This document shows, in pieces, positions 19,203 to 30,312 of a stretch of 64,000 nucleotides of DNA; within the stretch, counting starts at the first letter, position 1; every line of letters begins with the position of its first letter. The translations under genes and the position numbers were made by a program. This DNA is from Lichenostomus cassidix (taxonomy: Eukaryota > Chordata > Aves > Passeriformes > Meliphagidae), in NCBI GenBank assembly GCA_008360975.2, contig VLJF02000033.1:2914001-2978000 (forward strand), read 5' to 3'. Below the pieces are notes generated by a model. That model did not search any database and was not told the DNA's origin. It saw nothing but the letters and a program-made list of their open reading frames with translations.

Positions 19203-20298
19203 AAGATTTGCCTGGCTGCAGGATCGACTGAGGGGCTGACATCCTAGGCGCACCCCGGGATTTTCCTGGAGGACCTCCGCTCCTCGGCCGCTCACTGTGG
19301 GGGCAAACAATGACCACCTGCTACAGCGGAGAAACGGTATGTGTTTTGGGTATAGGGAAGCCTGTAAGTCGTATACGCATGGCTAGGGCTGCTGGTAAGA
19401 CACAGAGAGACGTCCTGTGCGCAGCGTTGTCCCTGAGTGGTGAGCTTGCAAGCAACTGGTTAGGGCTGGCTAGGGGAAATCGGCAAAGTAATTCATCGTC
19501 CTTAGCTGGCAGGGGGGGATTCGCTGTCCGATAGAGTGGCCGCGAGCGATCCTGGTGGTGGGTCGAGTGGATCCCTAAGGAAACTAGTTTGAAAGAGAAC
19601 TAGTTTGAAGTATTGTTAACACCGGTGTTGTGTATGTGTGTGGGTGCAGATTAGTCTGCACGAGCAAATGAGGAATTGCTTGATTAAGTTTGAGGAGTGG
19701 TCTAATAGAAGTGAATATTTGGGTATGGTTGTGAATTATTAGCTTTGGTGTATGAGTGTGGGTTTTTGGAATTTTTGCTGTATTTTGCTGTTGTGGTCGT
19801 AAAAGCGCTTATTGTGTTATATTATGTGTTTATTGTTGTGTTAGGGTGAGTGAGTGTATGCAGTTGTTTGAAATTGTGGTGGTAATTGAATAAAGGGAAA
19901 CTTTTTACCGTGGCCAGTTGGGGCCTTTTTTTTTCGGTGACTACATCAAAGGAACATAGCTGTGCCATAGTTTGATTAGTGGGTTTGCAAGCTTGCAGAG
20001 TTAAGAGATACTATCTGTTATTGACCTGTCAGAGAGTAACGGTGCAGGTTGTAAAGAGAATAAGTTGGTGCATTATAAAAGTTTTGTGTGGACAAAATTA
20101 CCAAGCTCTTTTTAGCAGCGGAATTGTAGACTCTTGAGTTAATTTACTTAGTGAACATAGGACTATACAAAGAGTGGTTGCCTTCATTTCTTTTCCTTTT
20201 CTTTCCCCTTCCTCCCTCTCAGTAATTAATCTTGATTTATTTTTCTTCCTCTCTCATACCAGCTTGGTTTTGAGTGAAATAAATGAGATGCTTGTCTG
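19203..20298 (+). other. Long proviral leader
   Basis: About 1.1 kb between primer site and the first substantial reading frame, T-rich in its second half. A 74-codon frame (19310-19534) starts after the primer region but has no recognisable domain. Confidence 0.5.
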
Positions 20299-20601
20299 AT
20301 GCCGAAAATACCTTTCTGTTTTGAGTGCAAAAATAATCACTGTAAGGTTTGGGCATTGTGTGAGTGTGCTGCACGCCACAGAAAGTGGTATTGTGTGTTC
20401 CGTTTGAGATCAAAGTGGTGTCCAGCGTGTGAGGATTCTGAAATTCAGGCTCGATATAAGATAGCTGAAATAAAAAGCGGAGATCTTAACGAAAGAGACA
20501 CTGTTACTATTGTGACTGAGTGGTCAGAAGCAGCTGTTATTGCTTTAGTGTGTGGAAAGAGTCATTTAGTTTCTGAAACCTGGTTAGTGCAAGAGGAATA
20601 A
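20299..20601 (+). CDS. Pre-gag cysteine-rich 100-aa frame of the nested provirus
   Basis: Intact 100-codon frame upstream of the gag start, in a provirus whose other genes are broken. The N-terminal half is rich in Cys and His: C-x2-C (FCFEC), then HC, LCEC, a WYC and WCPAC (C-x2-C), a spacing suited to one or two zinc sites. The C-terminal half is acidic and cysteine-poor. Simple gammaretroviruses do not normally have a separate gene here. It could be an accessory nucleic-acid-binding protein, a captured exon, or chance; I do not recognise the family. Confidence 0.45.
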   Translation: MPKIPFCFECKNNHCKVWALCECAARHRKWYCVFRLRSKWCPACEDSEIQARYKIAEIKSGDLNERDTVTIVTEWSEAAVIALVCGKSHLVSETWLVQEE

Positions 20602-20720
20602 TAGGGGAAAAAAAAATCCAGAAAAAAGCAGAAAAAACAAAAACAAAAAAATCCAGTAAGTCAGTGTGAAAAGAGGTTTGCCTAGAAAAGAGATTGAACC
20701 AAGAGAAGGAAATAGATAAG

Positions 20721-20843
20721 ATGGGAACTGGGCAAAGCAAAGAGGTTCCTAAAACAACTCCACTTGGCTGTGTTTTAGCACATTGGAAGAAAATTACAGG
20801 GAGCAGAAGTATAAAAGATAAAAGAACTCTTATTAAATTTTAA
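20721..20843 (+). pseudogene. gag: gag stub (matrix start) of the nested provirus
   Basis: 40 codons beginning MGTGQSKEVPKTTPLGC: Met-Gly for myristoylation followed by the proline/leucine and His-Trp-Lys pattern of gammaretroviral matrix. It then hits a stop. The rest of gag (p12, capsid, nucleocapsid) is deleted; about 230 bases of unassignable sequence lead to protease. Confidence 0.7.
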
Positions 20844-21070
20844 CTTAGTAGTGGCCTTTGTACAGGCTAAATGACAGAATTAGATGGCCTCCACATGGGT
20901 TTTTAGAATATAACACACTATTATAATTAATGTCGTTTTTTTAAAAAAAAAAAAAAGAAGGAAAATAGAACAACCAGCAAAGAAGATGAGGCCGAGGAGG
21001 AGTCATTGCACACATGAAAGAAGACTGAAGAAGGCCGGAGGACTCCACCCTAGCAGATCCACTGGTTATA

Positions 21071-23960
21071 ATGAAGCTAGGGGAAAAAGAAAAAGAAATA
21101 GAATTTTTGGTGGACATGGGGGCAACATACTCGGTTTTCAATAAAACTTTAATGCCGGTGGAGGATGATTATATCATGGTTCAAGGGGCAACTGGCCAAT
21201 CTGAAAAAGCATATTTTTGCAAACCTTTAAAGTATAAACTGGGAAAGCAACGGGGTATTCACAAGTTTTTGTACATGCCCAGATCTCCAAAAGCCCTTTT
21301 GGGCAGAGACCTATTGGAACAGTTACAAGTAACCATTTCATTTAAAGATGAGGAAATTACTCTGGAGGTAAATGATCAACAATATGTTGCAATACTAAGT
21401 TTAATGCTCACAACCACAGAGGCTGAGGGAGAAATTAGTGAGGAAATTATGAATCAAGTATTCCCTGGGGTATGGGCAACAAACATACCTGGAAGAGCTA
21501 AAAATGCACCTCCGATACAAATTAAGTTGAAGGAAGGGAAACAACCAGTCAGGGTTAAACAATACCCCCTTAAGAAAGAAGACAAGGAAGGAATTAGCCC
21601 AGTGATTGAAAACTTTTTACAGCTAGGACTATTGAGAGAGTGCAAATCTGATTTCAACACCCCCATTTTACCAGTCCGCAAACCTGATGGGTCATATCGG
21701 GTGGTACAAGATTTAAGAGCAGTAAACAAAATAACTGAAAACCTCTATCCTGTGGTGTCAAATCCCTACACGCCACTAACTGAGCTAACACCTGAACTAA
21801 CCTGGTTTACTGTTTTAGATTTGAAAGATGCCTTCTTTTGCCTCCCTCTCCACGAGGCCAGCCAGAAAAAAAATCGCGTTCGACTGGGAAAATCCCAAAA
21901 GTGGACGCAAAACTCAGCTCACTTGGACGGTGTTGCCTCAAGGATTTAAGAACAGTCCCACCCTATTCAGGGATCAACTATCAAATGACCTGGAATCCTG
22001 GGAAGCCCCCTCTGAGGAAGGGAAGCTATTGCAATACATCGATGACATCTTAATAGCTACCTGGACAGAAGACGTCTGTGTACTCTGGATAGTAAGTTTA
22101 CTAAATTTCCTGGGGCTCCAAGGGTACAGGGTGTCCAAGAAAAAGGCTCAAGTAGTAAAACCAAAAGTACTTTATTTGGGCTATGAAATCAGTGCTGGGC
22201 AGTGAACTTTGGGACAAGACCGGAAAGAGGCCATTTGCCAAACCCCGAACTGTAAAGGAGCTACGGACTTTCCTGGGGATGACGGGATGGTGCAGGCTTT
22301 GGATCCTTCGTTATGGGGTCCTTGTGAAACCCTTGTATGAGCTCATCAAAAAGGAAAGCAGAGATCTTCAGTGGACAAAAGAGGCCACGAGGGCCTTCAA
22401 ACAACTAAGAATGCCCTGATGTCAGCTCCAGCTTTGGGACTTCCAGATGTGAGTAAACTATTTTTTCTCTTTTCTCATGAGAAGCAGGGGATTGCCCTGG
22501 GAATACTAGCACAAGACCTGGGCCCATATCGACGGGCAGTTGCTTATCTGTCTAAGCAACTAGATGCAGCAGCCAAAGGATGGCTGGGGTGCCTCAGGGC
22601 TGTTGCAGCAGTCGTGCTAAACATCCAAGAGGCACGCAACTTTATCTTGGGCCAGAAAATGACTGTGTTAGTGTCCCATACAGTGTCTGCAGTGCTGGAA
22701 GTGAAAGGCAGACACTGGCTTTCCCCACGGAGGTTCCTGAAATACCAACTCATCATGGTGGAGCAGGACGATGTGGAAATAGTGGTCACTAACATTGTCA
22801 ACCCAGCTTCTTCCTCAGCAGAAACAACGGGGAGCAGGTGCACCACGACTGCCTGGAAACTATTGAAGCCACATACTCCAGCCGTCCAGATCTGAAGGAT
22901 ACACCTTTGGATGATACAGAGACCTGGTTTACCGATGGGAGCAGCTACGTCATCAGTGGAAAGCGACATGCAGGGTATGCAGTCACCACCAGCAAAGAGG
23001 TAATAGAATCTGGACCCCTACCAATAAACACTTCTGCCCAGAAAGCTGAAATAATTGCTTTAACCCGTGCTTTGGAAATAGCCAAAGGGAAAAAGATAAA
23101 CATTTATACAGACTCAAAGTATGCATTTGGAGTTGTACATGCACATGGAGCCATTTGGAAGGAAAGGGGACTGTTGAACTCACAAGGAAAAACATTAAAC
23201 ATGCACAAGAGATAACCCAGCTGTTGGAAGCAGTCCAGCTACCTGAGAAAGTAGCAATCACGCACATTAAGGCACACCAGAAAGTGAGCTCAGAATTGGA
23301 GGAAGGAAATGATCTGGCGGACAGAGAGGCAAAAGAAGCAGCGAAAGGTGAGGTGACAACTGAAGGGACTTTAATTCCAGACGGCCAAATCTCCCTAGAA
23401 GGTAAGCTAACCTTTAACAAAGAGGACAATGAAGAGGGTTGGGCTATTAATTACTGCACAGGGGAGGTTGGTCATTCCCTCTCATTTAGTGTGGGCACTA
23501 GTAAGAACAGAACACCAAAAGACACACTGGGGAATAGATGCCCTACACAAATATTTAATTGAAAGAATTATTGCCAGAAATTTATATGCTACCATCGCAC
23601 AAGTAACCCGACAGTGCGACCTTTGCCTCCAAACTAGCCCTAAAAATATCCCCAAACCAAAATTGGGCCAAACTGGGAAAGGGAATGGGCCTGGACAGCA
23701 GTGGCAAATTGATTTTTTGGAACTCCCAAGAAAAGTGGGGTATCGGTACTTGTTGGTATTAACAGATACCTTTTCAGGATGGCCAGAAGCCTTTCCCACT
23801 AGAACTGTCAAAGCCTGGGAGGTAACCAAGGTATTGTTACAAGAAACAATACCACGCTTCGGAGTTCCAGCCACAATGTCCTCAGATAGAAGACCACATT
23901 TCATCTCAAAGGTGGTACAACAAGTTAGCCATCATTTGGGCATAGACTGGGAGCTTCACA
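21071..23960 (+). pseudogene. pol: pol remnant (protease, RT, RNase H, integrase start) of the nested provirus
   Basis: Protease at 21071-21480 keeps the flap and LLGRDLLEQL motif, but the catalytic D-T-G is D-M-G. RT follows (VQDLRAVNK, LDLKDAFFCLPL, then YIDDILIA near 22040) with frameshifts near 21860 and a stop at 22202. The connection domain and a degraded RNase H (TDGSSY near 22940, YTDSKYAFG near 23110) are followed by the integrase zinc region (C-x2-C near 23620) and core start (WQIDF near 23708, SSDRRPHF near 23885). At least four frame changes. Sequence type is gammaretrovirus-like. The third acidic residue of the integrase core is deleted. Confidence 0.85.
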
Positions 23961-24277
23961 CCCCATATGTTAGGAATCATTCTAATTTTTGTATTTGTAA
24001 TTTTGTGAAGATCATTGGGTGTGACTTTTTGTATTTGGCACCAGTTGTATCTCATCAGTTGATAAAATCCAATTACACAATGTATCATGACTTATCAGCA
24101 ACACCTATTGGGATGAACCTTACGCTGGTAAGACAATTGGTAGAGCACCAAGACTTAATTAACATGCTAAAAGGAATTCAAAAAAGTGGAAAGAAAATTT
24201 TAATAACCATTCGCCATGATACAGAGGAAATAAGCAGAGTCTTGCAAAGAGCCAGACAGGATGCAGATCACCACTAG
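23429..24277 (+). pseudogene. In-frame integrase-to-env-like fusion frame
   Basis: One open frame of 282 codons. Codons 1 to about 175 are integrase (zinc region and first two thirds of the catalytic core). After HTPY (about 23970) it switches to unrelated sequence with N-x-T sequons and a heptad-like segment, and is followed by a hydrophobic stretch. The second part resembles the C-terminal ectodomain of an Env, so the junction marks a large internal deletion (end of integrase plus most of env). Not a functional integrase: no third catalytic residue. Confidence 0.6.
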
Positions 24278-24540
24278 TGCGATGTGCTTTTTGGATAGTC
24301 ACCTACTGCAACTGGTATCCTTAATACATTATGTCAGACCACAATTGTTTTACTAATTTTGGTAGGTATTAGTCTTGTGTTATCTGTTCTGCTATTTGTC
24401 TGAAATTGTAGGATGTTAAAGAGGCTATCCATTTTAACTACCTTATCAAATGTACACGGTAAGGCATTGAGAGATACTTATCGCAGAAGCTTGCAAGAAG
24501 AAGACTCCATTTACTAGTAAAAGAATTTACTAATCTTATA
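24278..24540 (+). pseudogene. env: Env transmembrane/tail remnant
   Basis: A hydrophobic segment (translated from about 24335-24400, rich in Leu/Val/Ile) followed by a short basic tail, with stops between the pieces. Position just before the polypurine tract fits the membrane anchor of env. Confidence 0.45.
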
Positions 24541-24553
24541 GAAAAGGGGGGAC
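24541..24553 (+). other. Polypurine tract of the nested provirus
   Basis: GAAAAGGGGGGAC immediately precedes the 3' LTR, the expected plus-strand primer. Confidence 0.8.
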
Positions 24554-25235
24554 TGATTTAGGGTAAAATAGAAATTACTAATGTAAAAGAGCTAGAAGCT
24601 GGATAATAGTAATAATAATTAATAGTAATAATAATAATAGTAATAATAATATTTTTAAACTGATTTAGAGAGCCAGAGATTGTATAATGATTTACTAAGA
24701 TATGCCAGCTGTGATCCATTTATTATTCCCTTAATGAATTTGTGCCTACCTGGTATCGGGGAGGATGGAGAGAAGAGAGCCAAATAATTGAGAGAAACCA
24801 CCAAGTGTAACCGAGCATCCTGCCCTTGGACCCCAGGACTGGTACAAGTTGGTTCTCAGGCTTGGACTAGGACCAAGGACCAAGGGAGCATGCGCAAGGG
24901 AACAGGGTGAACAGTTCATCGTGATGAAGAGGATGGAATCTGTCATAATTAATCATCGGGACCCTTGCCCACAATTAATTTGAGACACTGCGCTTGCGCG
25001 AGCATATTTAAATGAACTTTGAACTCATTATAATACGAAGCGGGGATAGGTAATGAATATGTATAGGGGCTTTGTCTAACTTCATGCATATGTAATCTGT
25101 AACCTAATATAAACCTAGTGAAGTGCCGCTGAGGTGTGCATGCCTTTGGAGGGGCTACCCGCCATGCACCCCAGCTGGAATAAACACATACCTACTCCAT
25201 AACTATCTGAGTTGTGGAGTCAATTCCGTGCTTCA
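24554..25235 (+). mobile_element. 3' LTR of the nested provirus
   Basis: 682 bp, TG...CA, followed by the ATAC target copy (25236-25239). Longer than the 5' LTR because of an expanded AAT-rich tract near 24605-24655. Confidence 0.92.
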
Positions 25236-25882
25236 ATACTGCAAAGGTTATTGGACCTGCAGGAGTAACTGAAACACAGCCTTTCTTCAAACCTTTGAAA
25301 TTCAAACTGGGGAAGCACTGGGTAACTCATCAATTTCTCTATATGCCCAACTCCCCTAAACCATTGCTCGGGAGGGATTTACTGGAGAAATTAGAGGCTG
25401 AAATTAAATTTAAAAAAGGACAGGGCATACAAATCATGATTCCTGAGTCTAAATTTGTCGAAGTTGCTGTGCTTTTTATACAGCAGAAGTGTGGTGAAAT
25501 CCCCACTGAGATTGAAAATGCTGTCAGTCCAACAGTGTGGGTCAGGGATGTTCTGGGAAGATCCAAACGAGCAGAACCAGTGAGTGTTGCACTGAAACCA
25601 GGAGCAATGCGGGTGAGACAAAAGCAACACCCTTGAAAACCAGAAAGCCGTGAGGGACTAGCAGCTGTGATTGAAAAGTTCCTTAAATTGGGGCTGTTGG
25701 TGGAATGTGAATCCAACTACGACACACCCATCCTGCCGGTCAAGAAGGCTGATGACAAAAGTTCTAGATGAGTGCAGGATTGAAGGGCAATTAACAAGAT
25801 CACAGAGGACATACATCCAACTGTACTGAACCCCTACACTCTTTTGACCACACTGACAAATGAACTGGAGGGCACACGATGA
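25236..25882 (+). pseudogene. pol: pro-pol remnant, copy B
   Basis: Open at 25214-25636, then stops. Same C-terminal protease/early RT fragment as 1600-2242 with a few substitutions. Ends at the L-exon/P-module boundary. Confidence 0.8.
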
Positions 25883-25936
25883 GAGGCCCCGGCTGGTGCT
25901 GGCTCTGGAAGGTGCTGCCAGCTCAGCCCTGCCCTG

Positions 25937-26722
25937 TTGTCAGAGACTGAAATAGTTAATGCCTCAAACATTGATACAAAGTTTTGCTCATTATACCAAA
26001 ACCGTATAAAGAAGCTACAATCAAAGAAACCTCCCTGAAGATACCTGACTGGGACTTTGGACTGAGAGTCAAACTGCTGAGATTCCATAAAGGGAAACCC
26101 TATTGTTCAATCATTTCAGGCTGAGGGAAAGGTGTGCACACACAAAGGCCAAAGCCACCGGGTGCACTGAGAATCATCCCTGGCTGAGTTTGCGGTGGGG
26201 GCAGAGCACAGCTCACAGAAGCCAGGCTGACACAAACTGCCCAGCTGTGGAACCCCCAACCCCACAGGCCTCATCCACGGGACTTTCACGTGAGAGGAGC
26301 TGAGGGGAGTCACAACCCATCACAGACCCCCAAATGCCACAGGAGTGCAGGTGATGCAAGCAGAGTCTGCTGCTAGAGGCTGCCCCTGCCCCGGGGGGAC
26401 ATGCTGGACATTGCCTCTGGCCTGAGCGTATATTAACCCTTGGCACTCTGTGCTTTTGGGAGGAACATCACCACCAAGAAGACCAGCTGGAGAGGATCAA
26501 CGCAACATCGTTGGGATCCACGGATGGTGATATTTTCTCTTTCCCTCTTTCTGTCCCCCCCACCTCTTTTCTTACTTCTCTTTTTCTCTCTTTTCTTCTC
26601 TCTCTCTCTCTCTCATATTTTCTATCAAATAAAACCCATACTATTGATTGGCATATGGTCTCGTTTGTACCTTAATTCGGGCAGAGGTATTTCTAAAGAA
26701 CCTTAATATTTGGATCATAATA
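25937..26722 (+). mobile_element. LTR2: putative solo LTR, copy B
   Basis: Second copy of the 2301-3082 element at the same place in the CpG module, with the same CCTG flanks (25933-25936, 26723-26726), TATATTAA, pyrimidine tract and AATAAA. The insertion therefore predates duplication of the segment. Confidence 0.6.
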
Positions 26723-27995
26723 CCTGTCTCTGCTCCCCGGCAGCACCTGGGGACACAAACACAGTGTCAGAGAGCTCCGGGCCCAGCTCGGCCCTGCAGC
26801 CCCAACCCCTCTGGCTGTGCAGCTCCGGCCTGGGACAGCCAGGGACAGGCAGGGACAGTTAGGGACAGGCAGGGACAGTTAGGCACAGCGCCCGGGAGCT
26901 GCCGAGGGCGGGAACAGGGCAGCTGCGGATCGGGCTCAGCCTGCCGGGTGGGAAGAACCAGCAGCCCTGAGTGGCTCAGCATTGCTCCCTGCATGCCCTG
27001 CGCTGAGGGTTGGAGCTCAGGGACAGCGAGCGCTGCAGCGACCGGTTGGTTCTTGCTGTTGCCAGGAGGCGGAACCCGGTAGGGAGTGCGGAAGTGAGAG
27101 TGCGGAAGACGGCGCGGACATAGCGGCGCGCAGGTAGCGCAGTAGGCCACCAACCCAATATGGCGGGAGCTCTGGCGGCCCGCCAAATACCCCGAACTGC
27201 TCTCTTTTCTCCTCCAGATCGCTTGGCTTGGCAGACACACTCAAGTTCCTTCCATCGCCTGCCAGCCCCGGGCACGGACAGGTCCCGCTGCACCAGGGGC
27301 GCCCAGCCCGGTGCCGCATGGCCGGGAACAGTCCCGGGAATGGGAGTGTGCTGTGCTGTTCTGTGCTCTTCTGTTCTGTGCTGCGCTTTTCTGTTCTATC
27401 CTACCGACAGCAAGCGGGACGAGCCAGCGCTGCTCCGGCAGCAGCGGCAAGGAGACCGCGGGCAGCCGCTCCCTCAGCGGCCTCAGGCCAGCGGCAACAC
27501 GGCGCCACAGCCAGGGAGGGAGGGAGGGAGGGAGACGGGAGAAGGAAGCCGCCACAGCCCCCCTGCCGCCCCCTCCATCCGCCCGCAGCGAGCCCCGAGC
27601 CCCGGCACAAGGCAGCGCGGCTCCCACCTGCGCTGGGACAGCCTCTCCGAGCTCCGCCACCGCCCCTTCCCGGGCTCCGCTCCTCTCACTGCCGCCGCTG
27701 CTCTCCCAGCTCCGCCGCCCCCCACGTTCTAGCTCCGCCGGACCCCACGCCCCGCCGCCGCTCCTCCAGTCCAATCCCCGCCGCCGCTCCTCCAGTCCCC
27801 GCCTCCGCTACGCCCGCCGCCGCTCCGCCCCGCCCCCACACCCCCCGCTCCGCTCCGCCCCACATCCTGCCCCGCTCCGCCCGCCGCTCCGCCCCCCCGC
27901 ACAGTCCATCCCCACCCCGCGCAGTCGCAGCGGCGAACGGGTCCGGATCGGGGCAAGGGGCGGAAATGGGTTTGATTTCTCTTCTCAGCTTTACA
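26723..27995. repeat. CpG-rich module P4
   Basis: Near-copy of P1. (GGGA)n lies near 27515-27536. The C-rich GCTCCGCC stretch is shorter than in P1. No gene recognised. Confidence 0.65.
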
Positions 27996-28425
27996 GTTGC
28001 AGGGTGAATTATGGGAAATGTTGCTCGATGTTACTGCTCTGTGGAACTGGTAATTCACGTGTGGAATCTGATTAAATGCTGCTAGGCGATACTCCTCTCG
28101 AATTGCTAAATTCAGGAGTAAATCAGGTTAAATTCAGGTATAAATCAGGTTAAACGCTGTTAAACGTTACTCCTCTATTAAATCGTTAAACTCAGACACA
28201 CAGAGGGAATGAAAGGGACTTTAGAAATTAAAATGGGGTATTTTTGGGGAAAAGAGCAAGATTTTGGGGGATGGAGTGGGATTTTGAGGAATGAAATGGT
28301 TCGGAAGTGGAACTTTTTTGCGAGACAAAAGTGGGTTTTTGAGGGGTGAAGTGCAATTTTGGGAACAAAACGCATTTTTAGGAGGTTGAAGCGGGGTTTC
28401 TCGGATATATCGGCAATGTCCCCAT
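27996..28425. repeat. AT-rich minisatellite M3 and G/T-rich block
   Basis: AAATCAGGTTAAA array to about 28200, then GGATTTTGGGG words, as before K1. The second part is missing in the corresponding place of the first unit (4559/4560 junction). Confidence 0.7.
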
Positions 28426-28529
28426 AGCCCCCCCAGACCCCTCCGCGGCCCCAAAAAACCCGCAGTTCTCCACACAAAACCCCCAAAACTCACCAGCAAT
28501 CCCCACATCTCTCCCGCTCCCAAAGCTGC

Positions 28530-28660
28530 TTTCGCCGCCGCCATCATGTCGTCCAGCGCCTGACCGAGGAGAGCGGTAACGGTGGCTGTGACGTCACTTC
28601 CGCTGCTCCACCTCCCCCCGGCGGGGCCGCGGTGAGAGTCACGTGATCTCGCGGGGCCTT
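28530..28660 (+). promoter_or_regulatory. K2 promoter and 5'-UTR exon
   Basis: GCCGCCATCATG (YY1-like) near 28538, TGACGTCACTTCCG (CRE plus ETS) near 28590, donor after 28631 (GTGAGAG), GTCACGTGA E-box near 28638. LTR3 sits 54 bp further on, inside the predicted first intron. Confidence 0.55.
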
Positions 28661-28714
28661 CGTTGTTTTATTTCTTTGGCATTAAATACTTGTTGATCCT
28701 CCCCGCTGTCCCTC

Positions 28715-29364
28715 TGTTGGAAAACGGATCAGGTTAAAACTTTTGTATAACTTTAGTCAAAAAGTTCTGCTTATCTTAACCCCGGAAAAAGGAATTTTAG
28801 GTTTCTTTCAGGACATTGTTCTACCGGACGAGGTCTGGTGGACTCAGCATTTCAACAGATTGGGAGTGACCCCGGAGATAACCAGAGAGATAAAGACTAT
28901 GAACAGAACATTCGCCGGGACCTTGTGGTTATCAGCAGGACATGGTGGATATCACAAACAGCTACCCCAGACCACCTCCAGCAGGGCTGAAGACATCCTG
29001 GCCCGGAAAAAAGACTGATGAGAAAAACTGAAGAATGAAGAATCTAATTAGCATCAGAGGTGAAGAGATTCGAATCCAATAGGAAACTGAATACTGGGGG
29101 TTTGCTCAACTTTAGACCAATGAACACTGAGCCAATGCTTTCCTATGTATTTTTACTGTATAAAATATCTGAAGATTCGGGTAAAAGCGTGTATCGTGGA
29201 ATGATTCTCCCTGCACAGCCAGGCTGTGTGTGGATGAGATGATTTCTGTGGTACATCCTGACCAGAACAACATCCTGGCCAGATAATAAAGTAATGCCTT
29301 GACTCTCTGACATTAAAAATGTTGTTAGAGAGTTTTATATTTTTTTCCTGCAGATTCGGTGACA
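28715..29364 (+). mobile_element. LTR3: full solo LTR
   Basis: 650 bp, TG...CA, flanked by the 4-bp duplication CCTC (28711-28714, 29365-29368). The empty site (GCTGTCCCTCGTGTCC) is intact upstream of K1 (about 7426-7441) and at about 40055. CCAAT near 29131, TATAAAA at 29159-29165, AATAAA at 29285-29290. It lies on the same strand as K2 in its first intron and so could act as an alternative K2 promoter. Confidence 0.88.
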
Positions 29365-30312
29365 CCTCGTGTCCCCTCAGCACCTGCAGCCCTGTCCCTT
29401 GCCCTGCTCCCCCTGCCCCGGGGGCTTCAGCCGAGCCAGAGCCTCTTCCCAGTGCTCCCAGTGCTCCCAGTCTGCCCGTGCAGCCTCCAGCAGCCAGCGA
29501 GGCCTTCAGCTGGGCCGGCAGAGAGGAGCTGCTGGAGCTCCCAAATCAGTTGGGTTCCGTTTGTCCTTCCCAGCCTGGGGAACAACGATTTGGGAGTTTT
29601 GTGCCCAAACGCTGTGCGTTCCTCCGCTCAGCCCAAGGGGTTTGGGGAGATTTTGGCTTTTTGGGGAAACCAAAGCGATGCACGGAGCTCACCCAGCACA
29701 GGGCAGCTCTGCAGGTGCTGAGCTGGATTGAGCCTGGCAGAGGAGCAAAGTGGCTCAAGGATGGCAAAACAGGGATTAATTAACCATTAATTAACCTGAC
29801 AAATTGCTCCTAATTAGCGGGTAGCAGAAGTGAGGCCCCAGGCGCTGAGTCAGCACCACCACCCTCAGGGCTGGGAAAGCAAAGCTGGTGGCTCGACAAA
29901 GCACTTTGTGTCTATATTCAGATACCTCTAGCATTTCATTGATCAATTCTCCAATGTTTCATTTCTCCTTCAATGACATTTTACCAACTCCCACCTCTCA
30001 GAGATCAGGGCCAACCTCCTGCTCTTCTATTTTCACCATTTTAGTGCAGCCAGGAGAGGTTTTTATGGCAGCACCTCCTGCCACGACTCCCTCTCCTTTT
30101 CTCCATGGGGACAAACCCCAAACCCCCATTTCCCTTCCCCTGGAGACAAAATCCCACCCCTCCCAGCCCCTCCCCGGGCTGTCAGGGCTGTGACGAGGGC
30201 AGGAAGCTCCAGTCCAGCGGTCAGAGATGCTTTGGCTTCCTGTCCCCTCCTCTGAGCCACCAGTGCAGTGTCCCCAGGCTGTCCCCAGGCTGTCCCCAAG
30301 CTCTGCAGGGAC
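29365..30312. other. K2 5' intron/flank
   Basis: Shared GC-rich module (29365-29790), Maf-like site (29843-29855), then sequence up to the K2 start. Virtually identical to 7430-8378. Confidence 0.55.

Larger units (their letters stand above)
17281..25882 (+). mobile_element. Old gammaretrovirus-like ERV, copy B, with a younger provirus inside
   Basis: Most complete copy of the old element: gag remnant (17281-18490), nested provirus (18533-25235) and pro-pol remnant (25236-25882). The nested insertion has the same ATAC target duplication (18529-18532 and 25236-25239) as the solo LTR of copy A. No LTR of the old element remains. Its right junction is the same L-exon/P-module boundary as in copies A and C. 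Confidence 0.8.

Noticed and set aside
21071..24277. Replication-competent gammaretrovirus
   Set aside because: Gag is a 40-codon stub, protease has D-M-G, RT and RNase H are frameshifted, integrase is cut and env is almost entirely missing.
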